Assembly: GCA_015680685.1 (NCBI GenBank)
Contig: MNCI01003930.1
Location: 304,709 to 328,291 of the forward strand
Reading direction: 5' to 3'
DNA length: 23,583 bases
Origin: Gnetum montanum
Lineage: Eukaryota; Streptophyta; Gnetopsida; Gnetales; Gnetaceae
Shown: positions 18,009 to 23,583 of the stretch, piece by piece
Numbering within the stretch: the first letter of the stretch is position 1
Layout of the letters: every line of letters starts with the position of its first letter
Position numbers and translations under genes: made by a program
The notes under the pieces: generated by a model
What the model saw: only the letters and a program-made list of their open reading frames with translations
Databases searched by the model: none
What the model was told of the DNA's origin: nothing

Positions 18009-18899
18009 TGATGAGTTTTAGTTTGTTGTGTCAACTGGGCCTTGTTGATGTAGTTTTTTGCATCAACTAGGCCCCTTGACGAGGCCTTGTCGACATAGCC
18101 TATTGCGTTAACATGGTCCCATCAATGCGAGGGTCTATCCTAGTGTATAAATACATGCTCACCAACTACATTTATGGCATGAATTTTTGATAGTAGTAGT
18201 AGAGCTATTGTAGTTTTTCTATTTGAAAGCTATAATATTTTTCCAACTGCTTGCAATAGGAGTCATTGAGTGTATGGATCTTTATTTGAGCATTGTTGTA
18301 CGTAAGCATGGCAATGTGTGCGGTAATAAAGACGAACTTCTTGATAAACCTTGTAGCATTCTGGATAGCTTAAATGTTTCATTTATGCATTTAAAGTTTT
18401 CAATTATTTATTCAATGTTTTTTCATAATTAAGTTAATGAAGTACTTAAGCAAGATAAGCTAGATGGATTAAACACATAAGTATGACCACTTCGAGTGTA
18501 ACACATATTCGCTTGGTAATCCTAGTAGCGTTATTGTTTGGTGTGCCTAGTAGCATAGTGCTTAGTAACCTAGTAGTGGATACATGTGTTCAAGATGTTT
18601 GTGGAAAGTGGAAACGGATGCTTATGTTAGGATTAGTTAGAGACTAGTTAGTCAGTTAATTTAGATTAGTCATTAAATTACTTTATTTATCTCTCTTCAA
18701 ACACCCAAAAACATAAAACATAAAATGATAAAAATGATATGCCTTGATTACTCTTAACCATACCATTATGCTTCACAAGTGTCATTGGGAAAACAATGAA
18801 TGGCCTTAGGGCAAGGTTCACTTCCTATAAGACTAGTGTACCAAAAACTGTAAAGTCCATGGAATTCGAATAGATCGTGTGTGAGTGCATTATGATTCA
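18009..18899 (+). mobile_element. LTR copy A
   Basis: Starts TGATGAG after a purine tract. It contains a hairpin GTTGATG / CATCAAC (18044-18050, 18061-18067), the GGCCTTGTCGAC block (18083-18094), TATAAATAC (18146-18154), the shared segment TGCTTGCAATAGGAGTC (about 18247), TCTTTATTTGAG, and AATAAAGACGAACTT (18325-18339). It matches LTR B (20938-21655) over most of its length, and the minus-strand units at 1-790 from TATA to U5. The end at about 18899 (GATTCA) is tentative. TTTGGCGTAGGGG just after it weakly resembles the TGGCGCC primer-binding site of Athila/Tat elements. Confidence 0.6.
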
Positions 18900-20937
18900 T
18901 ATGGTTTGGCGTAGGGGTACTTTACCGCTCATCAATAAATAACTTCCCAAGAAGGTAATTTATTTTCTATCATAATTCAAAATGAAATTATTGAATATTA
19001 TTTATAAGTTATTTATTAAAACTTAATAGTTTCTTAATAGTGAATTGATCACTAATGGAATTTACAATAGATGGTAGTAACTTCTAAAGAAGGTAGTCAT
19101 CTATAGGATTATTTAGATGATATTTTTTTGTCTATATGAAGTTTACTTTGTCCTCATCAAGAATTTTATCACTTGTTTCATCAACTATGATGACATCCAC
19201 TCATTTGTACTAATTGCCATATATTTCAAGAAATTGTGGTAAAGGCTTTTAAAAAATTGAAAGGATAATTCATTTTTGATAAAGTTTTTGACATTTTTGT
19301 TTAACATCAAGTGAATTTAGTTTTTGAATAAATATTCTTGATAAGGTAATTTGCTAATCTTTCTACTTTAGTTGACTAAGCTGATAACTAGAATGTGTAT
19401 TCGAATCCTTCCTTCTTCGATTAAGGAACTCATGCACACTAGGTCAAATATAGTAGTATTTTTTTTCCATGGCATGATGTTATATTTTTTATGAACATCT
19501 TTAGGCCTTTTGTATTTAAAAAATATACATCCCTTACAGGAACCCCATTTATGTTTGGTATGACTATTTTTGTTTTTTATATTTTCTTACTTATATTTAC
19601 AAGTATTTACAATACATTCATTAGCCAATAATGTCATTATTTCAATTTAAGATATATAAAAAATAATTTTTAAACATCAACATATTGATAATGAATATTA
19701 AAAATTATAATATTCATCATAATAAACCTAAAAATAAATAAATATTAAAAAATGTTAATATGACTAATAAACTTGTTGAATGGGAAATAATAAAATGAAA
19801 TTGAAGATAGTTGTTGAGCATTATAACCATATTTTATGCTAGTTAGAGATATTTAATATATCCACATAGGATTCTCCTTCTATATATTGTTACATCTAAT
19901 GCCTTTTGTTCTTGGTAATCCACTTAAGATTGTATTCGAAGCTTACGACCAAATCACATTGTGGTTTGAATGATATATCCCCTAGCTCAATACTGGTAGG
20001 AATCCTATTAGTTGTTTTAAATGTCCCTAATATATAAATTAGGATCTCTTTATATAACATATTTTTTATCTTACAATCAAAAAAGCTCTGACATCATGTT
20101 CATAATATTTTATAGCTTTCTATTGATCATATGATAGATCTTTGATACACAACCACTATGCATAATTGTGTTAGTAATCCACTCATCTCAGTTAATTACA
20201 TAGGAAATAGATAATGGTTGAAATTATTATGGAAAATTAATAGCAATCTTTATGTAGAAGTTAAGGTCTAAAAGTGTAAGTATCAAGAGAATAGATGCCT
20301 TTGAGTCTTGAAAAAGATGTAATTCTCAATTATTAAAATGTTATATATGCATAGAATGTAGTTTAAAAATTTAGCCTGCTTAATTCCTTTTACCAAATTT
20401 GTCTTGTAGGAGAACATTTTTATGAAAAATAACTTCATTTTCAAAATTAGCAAAGAGCATTGGTGTTTTCTACCATGATATAAGAACACAACAACATTCA
20501 TAATAATAATTAATATATATTAATACATTCCTACGTTTATATGGATGTTAATAAATTTGGAGCATAGTGATTTAACAAATATGTTAATATGTGTACCTAT
20601 ACATTTCAAGCCTAGTAGTAATGTAAAGGATTGTATTATGCATCATATTATAAGAATATATATATTTTTACAATGATTTGATGATGGGCTTGTCATAAAT
20701 TTTGTTGAATGCACTTTTGGGACAACAACCTTCTTGGTGATAGTTTTGGCAACATGATGATAATGCCAATACTAAATGAATGTTATATAAAAGCTATACT
20801 CCTAACTCTACATTTGACTTATATTAATGATATCTTTATGTGATTTGTCTAACTACCTTCACTATAAGCTTGTATTAAGTGCATTTTATATACTCTATTA
20901 AATTACCTTTACAATATAGCAAAGTATAATGCTAGCT
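18900..20937. other. AT-rich stretch between LTR copies A and B
   Basis: No gag, pol or host protein motif could be read on either strand. If A and B were the two ends of one element this would be a 2-kb non-coding internal region, but A and B may equally be independent. A possible tRNA-derived remnant is noted at 19368-19408. Confidence 0.5.
19368..19408 (+). mobile_element. Possible SINE remnant (A/B-box-like)
   Basis: TTAGTTGACTAAGC (19368 onward) is loosely like a tRNA D-arm, and TATTCGAATCC (19398-19408) is close to a B-box. The spacing is short and no cloverleaf forms. Weak evidence. Confidence 0.2.
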
Positions 20938-21655
20938 TGATGAAGAACCATGGTTTTGTTAATTGCACCAAGGCATCATTGATGTAGGGTCTGATACATT
21001 AACATTTCAATATTGATGCAAAAATAATAAGTGTTTATATAAATATACAAACTAATCACATATATGGCATCACTTGGTTAATAGAATAGTAAAGCTCTTG
21101 TAGTTTTTTTTATTTAAGAGTTAGAATTGTTAGTGGGTGCTTGCAGCATTGTGTAAAGTAGTTGTTTAGAGTCTTTATATGAGTGTCTTGTACCTAGGAA
21201 CATCGCATGACAACAATAATGTTTGAGACCATTTTTCTCTATTGTAGTAGTTTGACATAGTTTAAAATTCACCTTTAATTGTGAATTAATTTTTTGATGA
21301 AGTTAGCATAATGTTTACTTTTCTACACATGCTCATGACTTGGTAGAATGACCATGGAAAGTTTCAACCATAAACATATATTTAGCTAGTAATTTAGTAG
21401 TGTGATTTCTTAGTTTTACCTAGTAGTATAATACTTGGTAATCATAGTAGTGGGTATGTGTATTCAAAATGTATATGGAAAACTAGGATTGGACATTTAT
21501 CACCTTAGGTCATACTATGAATACTTTTGTAATTAGATTAGTTTAGCTTAGATTAATATATTAATAATATTGCAACATCACCAACTAGAGAAGGTTCACT
21601 CCTATTAACTTACCTTCATATCACACTAAATCCAAATACTATGAGAGATAATTCA
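20938..21655 (+). mobile_element. LTR copy B
   Basis: Diverged copy of LTR A in the same orientation. Matching landmarks: TGATGA start, ACATTAACATTTCAATATTG against GTTAACATGGTCCCATCAATG, TATAAATA (21038-21045), TATGGCATCACTTGGT, AAGCTCTTGTAGTTTTT, TGCTTGCAGCATTG, TCTTTATATGAGTG, CCTAGTAGTATAATACTTGG, ATAGTAGTGGGTA and AAGGTTCACT. Unlike A, the GGCCTTGTCGAC words are decayed and AATAAAG is not conserved. No polypurine tract precedes it. The end at about 21655 is tentative. Confidence 0.55.
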
Positions 21656-22500
21656 ACATGCTAAAAAAAACTAGTTATCTTCAATTATTAAAAGAAAAGA
21701 TTACAATAGAGGTTTCACAACCCATAATATCCAGATCACTCACAAATGCGCAAATGATGCTACAGAGCATGAGGCTTTACAAATATACAATGATTGTCCT
21801 TAATGCAAGGCACAATCAAAAGAGAATCTCTCTCATAAATCAGGACTAAGATCTCAACATACAAGTAAGAACACAAGATAACATAGGCCAAACACATATA
21901 TAATTTACATTGGAGCTGCAACACAATCATGAACTCACTCAATGTACTCTCATAAAATTTTGTTACCAAATTTTGTATGTCAAAAACATAAAAAAAATAA
22001 TAATATTTATTGATAAACCAAGATAAGAAACATAGAAACATATCCTCAAGCTAAACATAAAGATCTCCAATTGTTTCCATCTTTTTCTCCTTTTTTTTTG
22101 GCTATTTCCTAATTTGAAACATCTAATTTTGAAGTTTTCCCAACCGTACATGTCCTCTCTATGCTAGTTAAGACATATTTATGAGAAACTTGCAAAAGAG
22201 ACATCTTTGATTCTTAGGAGACGTATCCAAAAGATGAGAAACATCTCTTATCATCTAGAGACATTTCACTAGAGATGTTTGCAACAAAAAAGAGATGTTT
22301 TGACAAAGACATGATTCATCAAGTAAAGATGTCTTAACTATAATCTAGATGTCTTTGATCTCTACTAGACGTCTTATGTAAAGTTCCCACATTTAGCCAA
22401 GATATCTTTTGGATCTCCAAGACTTCTTTCCAAACTCCAAAACCTAAAAAAGTCACCTATAGAGAAAAGAAAAGGGAATTGGAAGAGGTGTGCCTACACA
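21656..22500 (-). mobile_element. Probable 3' LTR of the minus-strand chromovirus
   Basis: On the minus strand, downstream of the integrase end, GGGTGGGAGAGCT (22513-22501, purine-rich) abuts TGTGTAGGCACACC (22500 downward), a plausible polypurine tract and LTR start. An array of AGAYRTCT words (22171-22408) follows, then AATAAATATTATT (about 22011-21999) as a poly(A)-like signal. The distal end is not defined; about 21656 is chosen only because LTR B ends there. No second LTR is in the window. Confidence 0.45.
22171..22408. repeat. Array of AGACATCT / AGATGTCT words
   Basis: Around a dozen copies of AGACATCT-like words and their reverse complement (AGATGTCT, TAGACGTCT, AAGATATCTT) lie in about 240 bp at irregular spacing, in both orientations. 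Several are near-palindromes of the form AGAYRTCT. The position corresponds to U3 of the inferred minus-strand LTR. Confidence 0.7.
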
Positions 22501-22591
22501 AGCTCTCCCACCCATTAAAGAGTGAACTCATTTGAACAAGGAAGGAAGGGTAGATGTGATTCCCCACTCAAGAAGTTTTCTCATTAATTGT

Positions 22592-23583
22592 TTAATGATA
22601 GTTGACATGATATGAAACATTAAATACAAAGGACATAACAACATCATTTAGTAAATTAATCTCAAAGGAATTATCATTAATTTTGACCTTTAATTTGAAA
22701 GCTTCTATCTTATTTGGTTTTAACTTGGAGAAGTATATACCTCTTAATTTATTCTTCTTCAAGTGAACCAAAACTAAATTACCAACTAAAAAGTTAGACT
22801 TTGTTTGCCCTCATTTCTCTTGAGATCTCTCTCTTTAGCATTCTTCTTAAATTTTGACTTTGCTTATGCATGAATATCCCTAATCTCTTATATAAAATTA
22901 GTGCTAAGTTAAGCTTCTTTCTTAAATATCTTTAAATTTTCCACCATCTTAGAACAAACATCATAATTTACCTCAAATGTAATTTTACCAATGGCAATAT
23001 AAAAAGCATTATTATAAAAAAATTTAGCATGACATACCAAATGTTTCCATCGATTATGTTGACCATTATATAAATATCTCAAAAATTTAGCAAGGATTTA
23101 TTTATCACCTTCATTTGGCTATCAAATTATGGCTGATATGTACTAAAAAAAATTAACTTTATTCCTAAAATCTTCCAAGGCACCTTTAAAAGTAACTAGT
23201 GAATTTGGAGTCTTTGTCACTAAGAAATGTTCAAAGGAATATCATGTAACTTCATAACATGGTGGAAAAATAAATTTGTAACATGAGAAGAATCACTCAA
23301 CTTTGTGTATGAAATGAAGTATGACATCTTGGAGAAATTATTTACAAAAACAAAAATAGAATTGTTCCCACTCTTGATCTTTAGAATACTACTCAAAAAA
23401 TCCATTAACACACTTTTCCATGGACTCTTAGGAATTAGCAAAGGCATGTAATGTCCATTCAATCCTTTACCTTCTAGGAATTTTTGACATATCATATACT
23501 TCTTAATAAATTTTGAAACTTTAGTTTCTATACTTGGCAAAAAATAGTACTGAGCTACAAGCTCCAATGTTTTATCCATGTCC
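22592..23583 (-). pseudogene. Degenerate chromovirus (Ty3/gypsy) integrase, partial
   Basis: Minus-strand integrase relic cut by the window end. The first frame (23581-23220) reads MDKTLELVAQYYFLPSI, MICQKFLEGKGLNG, WKSVLMDFLSS (first catalytic Asp), GNNSIFVFVNNFSKMSYFI, HVTNLFFHHVMKLHDIPLNI. The usual VDRFSKM is NNFSKM. A frameshift follows; the SDRD-KF motif is reduced to VTKTPNS, so the second catalytic Asp is gone. Then WKILGIKLIFFSTYQP, AKFFYNNAFYIAIGKITFEV (about 23030-22971), VGNLVLVHLKKNKLRG and INLLNDVV-SFVFNVS give the C-terminal part, ending at a stop near 22592. The C-terminal style (K-GPF-like block ending FNVS-L) fits plant chromoviruses; a chromodomain itself is not seen. Independent of the plus-strand pol at 10840. 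Confidence 0.8.

Noticed and set aside
18223-18432. 69-codon plus-strand frame
   Set aside because: Lies within LTR A and crosses its poly(A)-like region; not preserved in LTR B.
19368-19408. A tRNA gene
   Set aside because: Only A/B-box-like words at short spacing; no acceptor stem or anticodon arm can be formed. Kept only as a weak SINE hint.
20283-20501. Minus-strand 72-codon frame
   Set aside because: AT-driven, with no motif and no context.
21658-22151. Open frames on both strands near 21.7-22.1 kb
   Set aside because: They overlap each other and lie in the inferred LTR of the minus-strand chromovirus; composition explains them.

Overview
This window looks like intergenic DNA from a large, repeat-bloated plant genome. 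A gymnosperm is my best guess, because the DNA is AT-rich, every retrotransposon in it is old and heavily broken, and no intact host gene can be read. A fern or another large-genome plant is not excluded. No bacterial-style gene organisation is present. No intact protein-coding gene was found: every recognisable coding stretch is a decayed transposon reading frame, riddled with stops and frameshifts.

Layout. 1-790: two head-to-tail, minus-strand copies of an LTR-like promoter unit, each with an array of GATATC palindromes just upstream of a TATA box. 800-2025: three fragments of a non-LTR (LINE) retrotransposon, the last one inverted. 2030-6340: mostly anonymous AT-rich DNA with several short tandem duplications and a probable tRNA-derived SINE head. 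6340-8926: two long direct repeats (1225 and 949 bp, TG...CA) around a 413-bp A-rich core with no genes, which fits a non-autonomous or collapsed LTR element. 8927-10840: non-coding, with one GC-richer patch. 10840-13690: degenerate Ty3/gypsy pol (reverse transcriptase, RNase H, integrase) of the Athila/Tat-like type, plus strand. 13690-15240: spacer with an (AG)n tract. 15258-15347: a promoter-like block (palindromes plus TATA). 15360-17812: a broken 2.4-kb reading frame with a plant-transposon-like domain followed by long coiled coil. 17997-18899: polypurine tract and LTR copy A. 18900-20937: AT-rich, no genes. 20938-21655: LTR copy B. 21650-22500: probable LTR of a minus-strand chromovirus. 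22592-23583: the degenerate integrase of that chromovirus, running off the window end.

How the parts fit together. The LTR units at 1-790 (minus), 18009 (plus) and 20938 (plus) belong to one family: they share the segment from the TATA box through the AATAAA/U5 region. Upstream of the TATA box, different copies carry different palindromic word arrays (GATATC-based in one pair, GGCCTTGTCGAC-based in another). A copy of that second promoter block also sits directly in front of the coiled-coil reading frame between pol and the LTR, as if this third gene had its own LTR-derived promoter. This is the most interesting signal in the window. It is read by eye from the sequence and has not been tested by alignment or database search.
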